A program made the position numbers and the translations under genes. Below are positions 41,081 to 50,813 of a DNA stretch of 64,000 nt, piece after piece. Below the pieces are notes generated by a model. It did no database searches and was not told where the DNA came from. It worked only from the letters and a program-made list of their open reading frames with translations. The stretch is from UBA10649 sp963755335. Its GTDB lineage: Bacteria; Actinomycetota; Actinomycetes; S36-B12. The stretch lies in assembly GCA_963755335.1 (NCBI GenBank), contig CAVWJW010000003.1, positions 1 to 64,000 on the forward strand. Reading direction: 5' to 3'. Within the stretch, counting starts at the first letter, position 1; each line of letters opens with the position of its first letter.

Positions 41081-41965
41081 GTGGAGAGCACGCGCCGTGG
41101 TCCTGCGGTGGTGAGCCTTGCCGCCGTCGTCGGCCTCGCCGGGATCATCGTCCTGGCGCTGCTGGCCGATTCGCCGCCCGTCGCCGTCGCCCTGATCGCC
41201 ACGGTCCCGCTGTTCGCCGCGATCTTCCTCGGTCTCGTGGGCACGCTCAGTGTGGCCGTCCTGTCGGTCGCGGTCGGGTTGGTCATCCCGTGGCTGCGAT
41301 CGGACGGCGACTACTCGTCCTACCTCGTGCCGCTTGCAGGCGTCGTCGTGGCCACGGTCGTCGCGCTCGTGTCGGCCTCAGTGCGTCAGCGGCAGGAGCT
41401 GAAGCCTGCTCAAGGCGGGGCGGACGAGGGTGCCGAGGCATTGGCATCCGCCGACGCCGATCCCATGACCGGACTGCTCAACCGGGCCGCCGCCGTGCGT
41501 GCGCTCGGCGGACGCAACGTCGGTGAGGAGCGTGTGGTCGCCTTCGTCGACTGCGACGAGTTCCATCGCGTCAACGACGACCACGGTCGCGAGGTCGGCG
41601 ACGAGTTCCTCCAGGCCGTGGCCGGTCGCCTGCGTCATGCGCTGCCCACTCGCGACACGGTCGCCCGCTGGGAGGCCGACGAGTTCTTGATCGTGGCGTC
41701 GACCGACGCCAGCAAGGCGCTGCCCGCGCTCACCCGGGTGGTCGGGGCCATCAACAGCCATCCGATCCGGACCTCGGCCGGGTCGATCGATGCGACGCTG
41801 TCGGCCGGCGCCGCCACGTGGCTGCCTGGCCAGGCCCTTGAGGACGTCATCACGCGAGCGGGCCAGGCGTTGCACGAGGCCAAGGCGACTGGGCGCGGCA
41901 AAGTCATTCTCTCGGCCGTCCCGTCGACCGACGCGACGGCGTCAGCCGCGACCGACGGGGCCTAG
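41081..41965 (+). CDS. Membrane protein with degenerate GGDEF
   Basis: 294 aa. Four N-terminal membrane helices (about 10-100), then a GGDEF fold: MTGLLNRAAAVRALGG, VAFVDCDEFHRVNDDHGREVGD, but EADEF in place of GGDEF. The two Gly that hold GTP are lost, so cyclase activity is unlikely; a GTP- or c-di-GMP-binding regulatory role is possible. GTG 41081 follows AGGAG by 5 nt. It is part of the chromosome, not the element, and convergent with tesB (stops overlap by 4 bp). Confidence 0.85.
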   Translation: MESTRRGPAVVSLAAVVGLAGIIVLALLADSPPVAVALIATVPLFAAIFLGLVGTLSVAVLSVAVGLVIPWLRSDGDYSSYLVPLAGVVVATVVALVSASVRQRQELKPAQGGADEGAEALASADADPMTGLLNRAAAVRALGGRNVGEERVVAFVDCDEFHRVNDDHGREVGDEFLQAVAGRLRHALPTRDTVARWEADEFLIVASTDASKALPALTRVVGAINSHPIRTSAGSIDATLSAGAATWLPGQALEDVITRAGQALHEAKATGRGKVILSAVPSTDATASAATDGA

Positions 41966-42846
41966 GCCTCTCCTCCGGTTCGGGGGGAGCGCATGAGCGA
42001 CTCCTGGACGACCGACGCGACCAGGGTGCCGTCGAGGTCGTAGAACAGGCCGCGTGCCAGGCCGTGGCCGCCGCGGGCCACCGGGGTGTCCTGGGCGAAC
42101 AGCAGCCAGCGGTCCGTATGCACGTCGGCGTGGAACCACATCGCATGGTCGATGGATGCCAGTCGCAGGGTGCTCGGCTCGACGGCGTCCAGGTGGGGCG
42201 AGAGCGCCGTGCTGACCATCGTCAGATCCGACAGGTAGGTCAGCGCGCATGCCTGGGTGAGCCAGTCCTGGGGGATCTCATCGCGGATGCGCACCCAGGC
42301 CATCCGCTCGTAGCGGCCGTCGGTGAGGGGCAGCGGCCGATCCGCGCGGTCGATGCGCAGATCGATGATGTTGGCGCCGGGGAAGTCGAGGGCCCGGCGC
42401 TGCTCGGCATCGGTCACCTGGCTGGCCAGCGCCGGGAACACCGAACCGAGGTCATCGGGCGGTGCGACGTCGGGTGGTGTCGCCTCGTGGACCGGGCCAT
42501 CCTCGCGGCTGGCGAACGACGCCGTCATCATGAAGATCGTCTCGCCCTGCTGCACCGCTCGGACGATGCGCGTCGAGAAGGATCGCCCATCGCGCGGACG
42601 ATCGACGAGGTAGGTGATCGAGTCCTTGGTGCCGCCGGGGCGCAGGAAGTACCCGTGCAGCGAGTGCACCTGCCGATCCGGGTCGTCAACCGTCCGGCCT
42701 GCCGCGTTCAGGGATTGCGCGGCGATCTGGCCGCCGTAGGCGCGCAGCGGCGCCCCGGAGTGGCACCAGCCGGTGAAGATGTCGCGATCGACCTGCTGCA
42801 GGGCGATGCGGTCGCTGAAGTGCTGCTGGTCCGGGGGCTCGCTCAC
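41962..42846 (-). CDS. tesB: Acyl-CoA thioesterase II
   Basis: 294-aa double-hotdog thioesterase hydrolysing acyl-CoA. First hotdog with YGGQIAAQSLNAAGRTV and VHSLHGYFLRPG; second with LASIDHAMWFHADVHTDRWLLF and ARGLFYDLDGTLVASVVQESLMR. The catalytic Asp-(Thr/Ser)-Gln triad of the TesB family has candidates at DHAMW, SDLTM and VQESL. GTG start. Standard length. Confidence 0.94.
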   Translation of the reverse strand: MSEPPDQQHFSDRIALQQVDRDIFTGWCHSGAPLRAYGGQIAAQSLNAAGRTVDDPDRQVHSLHGYFLRPGGTKDSITYLVDRPRDGRSFSTRIVRAVQQGETIFMMTASFASREDGPVHEATPPDVAPPDDLGSVFPALASQVTDAEQRRALDFPGANIIDLRIDRADRPLPLTDGRYERMAWVRIRDEIPQDWLTQACALTYLSDLTMVSTALSPHLDAVEPSTLRLASIDHAMWFHADVHTDRWLLFAQDTPVARGGHGLARGLFYDLDGTLVASVVQESLMRSPRTGGEA

Positions 42847-42853
42847 AGCGCCG

Positions 42854-43441
42854 TCAGGAGAGGCCGGCGGATGTGCGCGCCGTGACGTTCTCGGTGGGGA
42901 GCGGGAACCCGGCGCGATCGCACGCCTTCTGGACGCGCAGGGACTGCTTGGCGAACTTGGCCTGTTGGGCGCTCGGCAGGTCGGCGAGCGCCTGCTTCTT
43001 CTTCAGGCTCTTGATCTCGTTCTTCATGCGCGTCGCGTTCGTGAGCATCTTCTGATCGGCGGTGCCGTCAGCCACCGCGAGCTTGGCCTGCGCGACCATC
43101 TCCTTCAGCAGCCGCTGGAAGTCGGCCTTGACCTGGTCCTCCGTCATGTTGCCGTTCTTCACGGCGCCACCGGCGTACTGGCTGTTGAGGATGTCGAGCT
43201 GGAAGTACGCCGAGCAGGCCTGCCCGGCCGCGCTGGTCGGCGAGACGGAGGCGGTGGTCCCCGACGGTGCTGCCGATGCGCCGCCGCTTGCACTGGTCCC
43301 GGAGGGCGCGATCGATCCCGAGGCGCTTGCCGACCCGGAGGCATCGGATGAGGACGACGACGAGCACGAGGTCAGCAGCAGTGCGGCGGCTCCCACGAGT
43401 GCGGCGAGCCGGTATGTCGTGCGCGCGCTGTTCGAGATCAT
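42854..43441 (-). CDS. Lipoprotein, unknown function
   Basis: 195 aa. N-terminal signal with lipobox LLLTSC, then a long Ser/Ala-rich linker, then a helical domain (NMTEDQVKADFQRLLKEMVA, KNEIKSLKKKQALADLPSAQ) and a conserved-looking end (ACDRAGFPLP). ATG 43441 chosen from GGGAGGT 7 nt upstream. Divergent from the DUF4333 lipoprotein; both may serve the envelope. Confidence 0.82.
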   Translation of the reverse strand: MISNSARTTYRLAALVGAAALLLTSCSSSSSSDASGSASASGSIAPSGTSASGGASAAPSGTTASVSPTSAAGQACSAYFQLDILNSQYAGGAVKNGNMTEDQVKADFQRLLKEMVAQAKLAVADGTADQKMLTNATRMKNEIKSLKKKQALADLPSAQQAKFAKQSLRVQKACDRAGFPLPTENVTARTSAGLS

Positions 43442-43619
43442 CGAGCTACCTCCCGGTCCAAGGCGGGTGCCGTCCTGCCAATCTCTCATGAGACCGGCCG
43501 CGCCACGCCGAAGTCCCCAGTATCTCGCGGACGCCTCGTCATCTCGCGGACGACTCGTCGCTAGGGTGGCGCCCACGGGGGAGTTCCCCCATGCAAGGAC
43601 CAACACGCTTGGAGGAGCC

Positions 43620-43985
43620 GTGCTGAAGTCCGCTCGTGCGATTGCCGTGGCCGCTGTGATCATGAGCGTGGGGACGCTCGCGGCCTGCAGCACGACCCGA
43701 ACGCTCAACACCGAGGACGTCCAGACCGCGATCGCGAAGGGGCTGACCGATCAGGTCGGCGGGACCTTCGAGGTCACTTGCCCGTCCGACATCACCGCCA
43801 AGAAGGATGCCACCTTCACCTGCTCGGTCAAGGATCCCTCCGACGGCAGCAGCGCCACGGTCACCGTGACGCAGGAGGACGACCAGGGGAAGTTCAACTG
43901 GAAGGTCACGTCGGCTGCCAGCGGAAGCCCCGTGCCCGCGGCCAGCAGCAGCGCGGCACCGGCGGCCTCCGCCTCCGCCTCGTAG
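43620..43985 (+). CDS. DUF4333 lipoprotein
   Basis: 121 aa. Signal with lipobox LAAC, then the DUF4333 beta domain (LTDQVGGTFEVTCPSDITAK, FTCSVKDPSDGSSATVTVTQ) with its two conserved Cys, then an Ala/Ser tail. GTG with GGAGGAG. DUF4333 proteins are typical of actinobacterial surfaces; role unknown. A TAGGGT box lies about 55 nt upstream. Confidence 0.86.
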   Translation: MLKSARAIAVAAVIMSVGTLAACSTTRTLNTEDVQTAIAKGLTDQVGGTFEVTCPSDITAKKDATFTCSVKDPSDGSSATVTVTQEDDQGKFNWKVTSAASGSPVPAASSSAAPAASASAS

Positions 43986-43998
43986 CCGGACCTCTCCC

Positions 43999-45006
43999 GT
44001 GCCGCGGCCCGTCGCCTTCGTCCGGGGGCTTCGGCGCCCGGAGGCCTATCACGGCATCGGCGCGGATCGCGGCTTCTTCGAGGGCTGGTACATCAAGCTC
44101 GTATCGGCGGACCGCTCGCAGCGATGGGCGGTGATCCCCGGGATCTTCCGGGGGCTCGCCGAGTCGGGCCAGCCGACGCGCGACGAGGCCTTCGTCCAGG
44201 TACTCAACGGCACGACGGGGGAGTCCTGGTACCACCCGTACCCCGTTGAGGAGTTCGTCGCGTCGAGCGCCTCGTTCGACGTGACCGTGGGCGGCAGCCG
44301 GTTCTCACCGTCGGGAGTCACGCTCGACCTGCCCCAGCTCTCGGGCCGGATCGCGTTCACCAGCCCCATGGATCCGTGGCCGGTCACGTGGCGATCCCCG
44401 GGGATCATGGGCTGGTACGGACTGGTGCCCTTCATGGAGTGCTACCACGGGGTCGTGTCCTTCGGGCACGGGCTGGCGGGCACGATCGACGTGCTCGGGG
44501 AGCCGACGTCCTTCGATGACGGGCGCGGCTACCTGGAGAAGGACTGGGGGCAGGCCTTCCCCGCGGGCTACGTGTGGATGCACAGCAACCACATCGACGC
44601 CGACCCCACCGCCAGCCTGGTGGCATCGGTGGCGATCATCCCCTGGCTGCGCAGCTCGTTCCGGGGGTTCATCGTCGGCCTCAAGCACCACGACCGGCTC
44701 TACCGATGGGCGACCTACAACCGCTCCCGGGAGACCGAGCTCGTGATCGACGACTCCCACGTGCGCTGGACCCTGACCGGGCCGGATGGCGTCCTGCGCC
44801 TGTCGGCCGAGCGGGTGCGAGGCGGCCTCCTCCACGCCCCCCTGCGGACCTCGATGCACCAGCGCGTCGAGGAGACCATGGACGGCCTGATCACGCTCTC
44901 CCACGAGGACGGCAACGGCCGGATCCTCCTGGCCGGGGCGGCCACCTGTGCCGGCATGGAGGTGTTCGGCGATATCGACCGCCTCCTGGCCACGGGCTCC
45001 CGCTAG
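43999..45006 (+). CDS. Tocopherol-cyclase-like protein
   Basis: 335 aa. Motifs of the tocopherol cyclase/DUF2804-like family: YHGIGADRGFFEGWYIKLVS at the start, MGWYGLVPFMECYHGVVSFG, RGYLEKDWGQAFPAGYVWMH. In plants and cyanobacteria the family closes the chromanol ring; in bacteria the substrate is unknown. It directly follows the lipoprotein gene (13 nt). Confidence 0.88.
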   Translation: MPRPVAFVRGLRRPEAYHGIGADRGFFEGWYIKLVSADRSQRWAVIPGIFRGLAESGQPTRDEAFVQVLNGTTGESWYHPYPVEEFVASSASFDVTVGGSRFSPSGVTLDLPQLSGRIAFTSPMDPWPVTWRSPGIMGWYGLVPFMECYHGVVSFGHGLAGTIDVLGEPTSFDDGRGYLEKDWGQAFPAGYVWMHSNHIDADPTASLVASVAIIPWLRSSFRGFIVGLKHHDRLYRWATYNRSRETELVIDDSHVRWTLTGPDGVLRLSAERVRGGLLHAPLRTSMHQRVEETMDGLITLSHEDGNGRILLAGAATCAGMEVFGDIDRLLATGSR

Positions 45007-45142
45007 TCCAGCCCCTCAGGAAGCCGCCGGGTCAGGCGTTCACAAGGGGGCGAATGGCGGGCATGTTCACCCACGCCATGTACCCTCCCGGTAGCGCGCA
45101 GGCACATTTCGAGGTTCGCGCCGGTAAACGTGAGGTGGACGA

Positions 45143-45316
45143 ATGAAGGAACTGGTCGCTTACATCGACGCGGGGACGGGGTCGTACCTGCTGGCCGCGA
45201 TTGCCAGCGGCGCGGCCGGAACGTGGTTCTTCATCCGGTCGAAGTTCGCCAAGCTTCGCGGGCGCGGGCTCGACGAGCCCGCGGTCGAGTCCGATTCGCC
45301 CTCGAACGACGCCTGA
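45143..45316 (+). CDS. Small membrane protein (YIDxGTGSYLL type)
   Basis: 57 aa. MKELVAYIDAGTGSYLLAAI with one membrane helix and a basic, then acidic tail. Short proteins with YID(P/A)GTGS are found at the head of many envelope polysaccharide clusters, which fits the methyltransferase and sulfatase that follow. ATG 45143 after GAGGTGG. Confidence 0.78.
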   Translation: MKELVAYIDAGTGSYLLAAIASGAAGTWFFIRSKFAKLRGRGLDEPAVESDSPSNDA

Positions 45317-45329
45317 CGCACCCCCTTTC

Positions 45330-46780
45330 GTGACCCCGACGAGTTCGGCGAGCTTCCGCGACCCCGAGAACGCCGCCTTCTGCCTTGACGGCACGTGGTA
45401 CCGCATCGCCGGCCCCTCGTCCGCTGCCGCGCTGCGCACGCTGCGTTCCTCTGACCTCTACTCCGCTCGTGACCGGCGAGGGTGCCCTGGTCGCGTTCGA
45501 GGAGGTCGGCCCAGACGTGGCGGCCGCCGTCCTCGCCGCCTTCGGCGCGACCGCCGAGCGGTCGGTCCCTGACGGTTCGGGGGTGTTCTCGGTCGAGCCG
45601 ATCGAGCTCGATCACCTACCCGTGGGAGTGGCCGAACTCGCTGCTCGAGTCCGCGGCACTTCTCACCCTCGACCTGCGCTCACGCCTGCTGGCCATCGGC
45701 CTGGACCTGAAGGACGCGTCCGCCTTCAACGTGCAGTTCCGCGGGATGAAGCCGGTGTTCATCGACCTCGGATCCATCGAGCAGTGGCGCCCCAATCCGT
45801 CCTGGAACGCCTCCCGTCAGTTCATCGAGCACTTCATCAACCCGCTGGCCGTCGGCTCGGGGGAGCGGGTCACCGCGGCCGATGCCTGGGACATCGGCAA
45901 GCACCGCGGCCTGCGTTCTGAGGCCGCCCGCCAGCTCCTGCCGAAGAAGCGCCGGCGCAGCCTGTCGCTGATGCTCCTTCAGGCCACGACGCGACCGGTC
46001 GAGAAGAACGCACCGTCGGAGTCCAAGTACGCGAAGGAGGCCGCGCAGAACAAGGACCTCGCCCGCAACGCGACGCAGTCCCTGACCAAGCGCTTGCGCA
46101 AGCAGGTGCTGAAGCTGCACGGCAAGGAGCACAGCACGACGTGGGTCGACTACGGCACCCGCGGCCACTACGGCAGCGACGACCTGACCCGCAAGTCGGC
46201 GTTCGCGACCGAGTTCGTCGCGGTCGACGGTCGTAGCAGGCTCGTGCTCGACGTCGGGGGCAACGACGGCTTCACGGCAGCGCACCTTGTGCGGCACGCC
46301 GGCGCCCGCGTCGTGGTGATGGACGCCGACGCCGGCGCCCTCGACGTGCTGCAGGCGGGCGTAGCGCGCACCGAGGACGTCGCCTCGAGCGTGACGCCGA
46401 TCCTCGGCGACATCACCAACCTGACCCCCGCCTCCGGGCTTCTCGACCGTGAGTTCGCCGCCTTCACGGCGCGCGTGCGGCCTTCGGCCGTCGTGTGCCA
46501 GGCGGTCCTGCACCACGTCGTCATCACCCAGGGCGCGCCGATGCAGTTCGCCGTCGACGCCCTGGCCTCGTTCGGCGCGCCCGTGCAGATCGAGTTCGCG
46601 ACGGAGGAGGACGAGAAGTCCCGACTCCTGCTGAGCCAGATCCCCAACTGGTCGGGCGACTACAGCACCGACGCGCTGCTCGCCGCGCTGCGGCGCCGGT
46701 ACGTGAACGTCGAGGTCATGGGAACCACCTCACCCACCCGCGTCGTCGTAAACGCATGGGATCTGCTGGATCAGTCGTGA
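45330..46780 (+). CDS. SAM-dependent methyltransferase, two frameshifts as sequenced
   Basis: The protein is spread over three frames: FRDPENAAFCLDGTWYRIAG (from GTG 45330), LVTGEGALVAFEEVGPDVAA (after a shift near 45465), then WPNSLLESAALLTLDLRSRL to the stop (after a shift near 45620). The assembled sequence matches the long class-I methyltransferase family of surface polysaccharide loci: KDASAFNVQFRGMKPVFIDL and the SAM-binding LVLDVGGNDGFTAAHL. The rest of the frame is clean, so sequence error is at least as likely as decay. The stop overlaps the next start (GTGA). Confidence 0.78.
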
Positions 46781-48820
46781 CCGGCCCGAACGTGCGCGGG
46801 TGGCTGGCCCGTCGGGTGAACACCAGCGCCCTCGACAACGCGTCGTGGATCCTCTCCGTGGGGATCCTCGCGGTCGTCATCCCGGCCAGCGACAAGATCG
46901 CGCCGAACGACGTCTTCTTCGCTGCTCACGGGGTGTCGCCGATCGCCTGGATCGTGCTCCTCGTCGGCGGCCTCGTGGTCACATGGCTCGTGCTGTGGGG
47001 CATCCTCGGCCTGCTCCGCCGGTTCCTGCCGGCGCGCGGATTCGATGTCGTGGCGTCGGTCCTGATGTTCCTGATCACCTGGTTCTTCGTCGGCAACGTT
47101 CTGGCCCGCACCGTGTTCGCGTCGCAGCCCAACCTCGGCCCGGTGGTCGGCCTCGTGGCGGCCTTGGCGATCACGCTGGCTGCCCGTCGCTTCCACATGG
47201 GCTCCGCCCTGTTCGTCTTCGCGTCGATCGCCGCCGCCGTGCCGCTGGTGATGACGGTCTGGAACGGTGCGCAGACTCCCGCCACGACCGCGTTCGACTT
47301 CACGACCACGTCGCCGCCGTCGGTGCTCTACGTCATCTCGGACGAGCTGCAGTACCCGCTGGCGTTCAACGAGAAGGGCGAGGTGCGGCCAGAGCTGCCC
47401 AACCTCCGCGCCCTCTCCGAGACCGGCACCCGATACACGCATGTGTATGCGGGGGCGAACTACACCGACTGGGCGGTGCCGGCGCAGCTGACCGGCATCT
47501 CCGACGTCGCCGGCCAGGGGAACGCCCGGATGGACAAGGTGCGCGCCGGCCTGGGCATCGTCCCCGGGATGTCGGGCACCTACTCGATCGTCATGCAGTC
47601 GCCGATCTTCCAGTTCGAGTGCAAGGAGGCCGGCTGCGCGAGCGTGGGCTCTGATCCTGGACGTGGGCCCGCTCGAGCGGTACTGGGGCTTCGCGAAGGA
47701 CACCGCCGCCATCGCAGGCAAGACCGCCCTGGCCGAGCCGTTCGCGAGCTACTTCCCCTCGCTCGACGGCAAGTGGAAGGACTTCTGGAGCGGCGGCGAC
47801 GAGTTCGGCAACGGCGCGGAGGGCAACTCCGTCGACAAGGCCATCGCGGGCATCGACACCTCGGTCAAGCAGTACCCCGACACCCCGTTCTTCGCGTTCT
47901 GGCACACCATCCGGACGCATGCTCCGTGGGCGGTCGACCGGCAGGGCACCGACCTCTACCCCGCGCGGCTGCCCGTCGTCGACGGATCGCACATGATCGG
48001 GACGGACAAGGACGGCAAGTTCTCCACCACGGACCTGCAGTACCTCGAGCGCCGTCTGTACGCCGACTCCGCCGTCGACTTCGACCGGCAGCTCGGCAAG
48101 ATCATCGACCAGCTGAAGGCGCTCGGCCGGTACGACGACACGATGATCGTCGTCACGGCCGATCATGGGGCCACCACCGGGATGACCGCTGACCGGCGCT
48201 TCGGTGACAACCTCAGCCAGCGCTGGAGCGAGGTTGCCCACGTTCCGCTGGTCATCAAGTACCCCGGACAGGCCCAGCCCGACGTCGTGACGGGGGTGCG
48301 GTCCACCGGCCAGATCGCCCAGACCGTGCTCAACACGGTCGGCGCGACCGTGACCGACGGTCTCAAGCTGGCGCCGGACCTGACGAAGGACCTGCCTGAT
48401 GGACCGGTGTTCACCACCGTCGCGGGCGGCGTCATGACGCCGTGGAAGTACACCGGCGTGAAGGAGACGAATCCGTGGCGCCAGGAGGACGTGGCGCCCC
48501 CGGATCCGGCGCATCCGTTCGCGATCGACATGGACCTCGCACTGCTCGGCAAGGCGGTCCCGTCCGACGCCACGCGCATGTCGAGCGTCACGATCAACGC
48601 GCTGCCTGGCAAGTCGGACCAGCAGGTGCTCGTCGTCACGCGGGACGCGGGGGAGTGCGCCAACCCCGAGGCACCCAGCCTCGTGACCTCGAACGACACC
48701 GTGATCGGTGACGTGCTCTGGGAGAAGAACACGGCGACGGGGTCCACCGACACCCGCGGCTGGGCGATCGTCCCGAAGTCCGACCCCACGACGTATCGCG
48801 TCTACTGCACCGGCGCCTGA
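46777..48820 (+). CDS. Membrane sulfatase/phosphoethanolamine-transferase-like protein, one frameshift as sequenced
   Basis: About 680 aa when joined. Four N-terminal membrane helices (about 20-150), then the alkaline-phosphatase-like fold: SVLYVISDELQYPL (metal site), YAGANYTDWAVPAQLTGI, and after a shift near 47650 FFAFWHTIRTHAPW, IVVTADHGATTG, WSEVAHVPLVIKYPG. Family of LTA synthases and extracellular sulfatases. It probably modifies a wall or surface glycopolymer, consistent with the methyltransferase upstream (overlapping GTGA). Confidence 0.8.
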
Positions 48821-48965
48821 GCAGGTCAATGCGGTCCGTTGCCGCTGTGGCCCGCCTGTTGCTCCGCTGAGCGTCGTGGCGGTAGGGACCTATGGCCCTT
48901 AGCGCGGGATGCCCAGCAGTGGAGCGTCAAGTCCCAAGTGTGCGTTTCGTCACCTTGGAGGTTCC

Positions 48966-49130
48966 ATGATCGCGAGTTCGGTCCTGGCCGTTGCCGAGAA
49001 TCCGCCGCCGTACCTGTCTGTCGGCGTGTTCTCGATCTCGGTTCCCAACGCCATCATCATCGGAGTGATGCTGGCGCTCTTCGTGCTTGCCATCGTCGTG
49101 CCCTTCCCCAAGGGCAAGGACGAATCGTGA
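48966..49130 (+). CDS. Small membrane subunit preceding cytochrome b
   Basis: 54 aa with one membrane helix (AIIIGVMLALFVLAIVVPF) and a short charged end. ATG 48966 after GGAGG. Its TGA overlaps the GTG of the cytochrome b gene (GTGA). Probably a minor subunit of the same membrane complex. Confidence 0.8.
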   Translation: MIASSVLAVAENPPPYLSVGVFSISVPNAIIIGVMLALFVLAIVVPFPKGKDES

Positions 49131-49816
49131 CCACCACTGCGCCCGAGAAGAGCGCGGCTCCCGACGACAGCACCATGTGGACGGCGAAACTGCGGCGCTC
49201 CTGGGAGCGGAACCTCCCCCCGGACAAGCTCCTGCCGGACCACCAGCCCGCGTTCGTCGCCTCGTGGATCTACGTCTTCGGCGTTGCCACGATCGCGGCA
49301 CTCGTGGTGATCGTCGCCTCCGGCCTGGTGCTCTCGTTCGAGGGCCCCTCGTGGTACCACGTGTCGTCCGTCGGACTCTTCGTCAACAGCCTGCACTTCT
49401 GGAGCGTGCAACTGTTCTTCATCTTCATGGTCGTGCACCTGTGGGGGAAGTTCTGGATGGCCGCGTGGCGCGGTCGCCGAGCGATGACGTGGATCACTGG
49501 CGTCGTGTGCTTCCTGGCGTCGGTGGGTACGGCCTTCACCGGCTACTTGATCCAGACCAACTTCGACTCACAGTGGATCGCCAGCGAGGCCAAGGACGGC
49601 CTGAACTCGGTCGGCATCGGTGCGTTCTTCAACACCGAGAACCTCGGTCAGGCGATGCTCCTCCACGTGTGCCTGCTGCCGCTCGTGGTGGGCTTCGTCG
49701 TCGTCGTCCACGTCCTCCTGGTGCGCAAGCACGGCGTCGTCCCTCCGATCGACTATGCCAAGTCGGCCGCCGGGCAAGAAGCCGCAGCCGCAGCACGCGT
49801 TGAGGTGAGTGAGTGA
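49127..49816 (+). CDS. Cytochrome b N-terminal-domain protein
   Basis: 229 aa, four membrane helices with the four b-heme His of the cytochrome b/b6 core (NSLHFWSV, MVVHLWGK, LLHVCLLP, VVVHVLLVRKHG). No Rieske or cytochrome c gene is visible near. With the next gene it resembles a b6/subunit-IV-like quinol-oxidising module. Overlaps both neighbours, so strictly an operon. Confidence 0.9.
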   Translation: MTTTAPEKSAAPDDSTMWTAKLRRSWERNLPPDKLLPDHQPAFVASWIYVFGVATIAALVVIVASGLVLSFEGPSWYHVSSVGLFVNSLHFWSVQLFFIFMVVHLWGKFWMAAWRGRRAMTWITGVVCFLASVGTAFTGYLIQTNFDSQWIASEAKDGLNSVGIGAFFNTENLGQAMLLHVCLLPLVVGFVVVVHVLLVRKHGVVPPIDYAKSAAGQEAAAAARVEVSE

Positions 49817-50790
49817 TGGCCGCGCACAGCGCAACCGTGAATGTCGACGCGCTTCCCTGGAAGGGACCGTGGCGTCGGTACGACATCATCAAGGAGGGCG
49901 TCGTCGCGATCGTGATCGTGAGCATCCTCACGGCACTTCTCGCTGCGATCTTCAGTTCGCCGGACGACAAGGCCATCACTTTCAAGGAGTGGGCGAACGC
50001 GGCGCCAGAGGCCTTCGCCGCCACGGCCGTGCAAGAGCTCGCCGGAACCAGCGGATCCGCGACCTACGGTCCGCCATACAACTCCGCGAGTGACGGCCTC
50101 AACGTGGGACCGCTGTTCCTGCAGAAGTGGGCGGGCGTTCGACAGGCGGTCGATCCCGCCAACTCGTTCGTGATCGAGCCACTTCGCACGCAGGCTCAGT
50201 CGCCCGACGTCACGGCTGCACTCGCCGCATGGGACAAGGCGGCCCCGGAGCAGCAATCCGCGTGGGCGACGGCGTACGACACGGCCATCACCGACGCGAC
50301 TGCTGAGGACGGCACGATCGACATGGCGAAGGTCGCCGCCGGCGACTACGGCCCTGTCCCCGTGCTGGCCGCGGGCATGCTGGCGATGGCCAAGTCCGGT
50401 GCACTCGACGGCGCACTGATGTCAGGAGGCAAGTTCTTCCAGACGGACACGACGAATCAGCTGTTGATGCTCGGTGACGGGGCCTACCTCGAGGACGCCG
50501 CGGTCGCGAACCACCTCGGCGGCGGCCAGTGGGGAATGATGAACGAGACGGGTCCCTTCCCGGGCCAGGCGTGGCTGTGGCTGTACTCGTTCTGGTACCA
50601 GATTCCGCCGTTCAGCGATGAGGCGCAGGAGCCGTACGGCGCCAACGCCGATGCCTACATCTGGGTGATCATGGGCCTGCTGTCGATCGCGCTGGTCCTG
50701 CTGCCGTTCATTCCCGGGCTGCGCTCGATACCGCGATGGATTCCGATTCACCGCCTCATCTGGCGCGACTACTACAAGAGGATCACCTAG
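49816..50790 (+). CDS. Membrane partner of cytochrome b
   Basis: 324 aa. One membrane helix near residue 40 (AIVIVSILTALLAAIFS), a periplasmic domain of about 220 residues, then WLYSFWYQIPPFSDEA and a second helix (IWVIMGLLSIALVLLPFIPGL) ending in a basic RDYYKR tail. The C-terminal part recalls the cytochrome b C-terminal/subunit IV region. The periplasmic domain is not recognised. ATG 49816 overlaps the preceding TGA (TGATG). Confidence 0.72.
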   Translation: MAAHSATVNVDALPWKGPWRRYDIIKEGVVAIVIVSILTALLAAIFSSPDDKAITFKEWANAAPEAFAATAVQELAGTSGSATYGPPYNSASDGLNVGPLFLQKWAGVRQAVDPANSFVIEPLRTQAQSPDVTAALAAWDKAAPEQQSAWATAYDTAITDATAEDGTIDMAKVAAGDYGPVPVLAAGMLAMAKSGALDGALMSGGKFFQTDTTNQLLMLGDGAYLEDAAVANHLGGGQWGMMNETGPFPGQAWLWLYSFWYQIPPFSDEAQEPYGANADAYIWVIMGLLSIALVLLPFIPGLRSIPRWIPIHRLIWRDYYKRIT

Positions 50791-50801
50791 GAGGGCACGC
50801 C

Positions 50802-50807
50802 TACGAT
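50802..50807 (+). promoter_or_regulatory. -10 box of leaderless promoter
   Basis: TACGAT followed by exactly 6 nt and ATG 50814. Confidence 0.55.
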
Positions 50808-50813
50808 GGCGCG

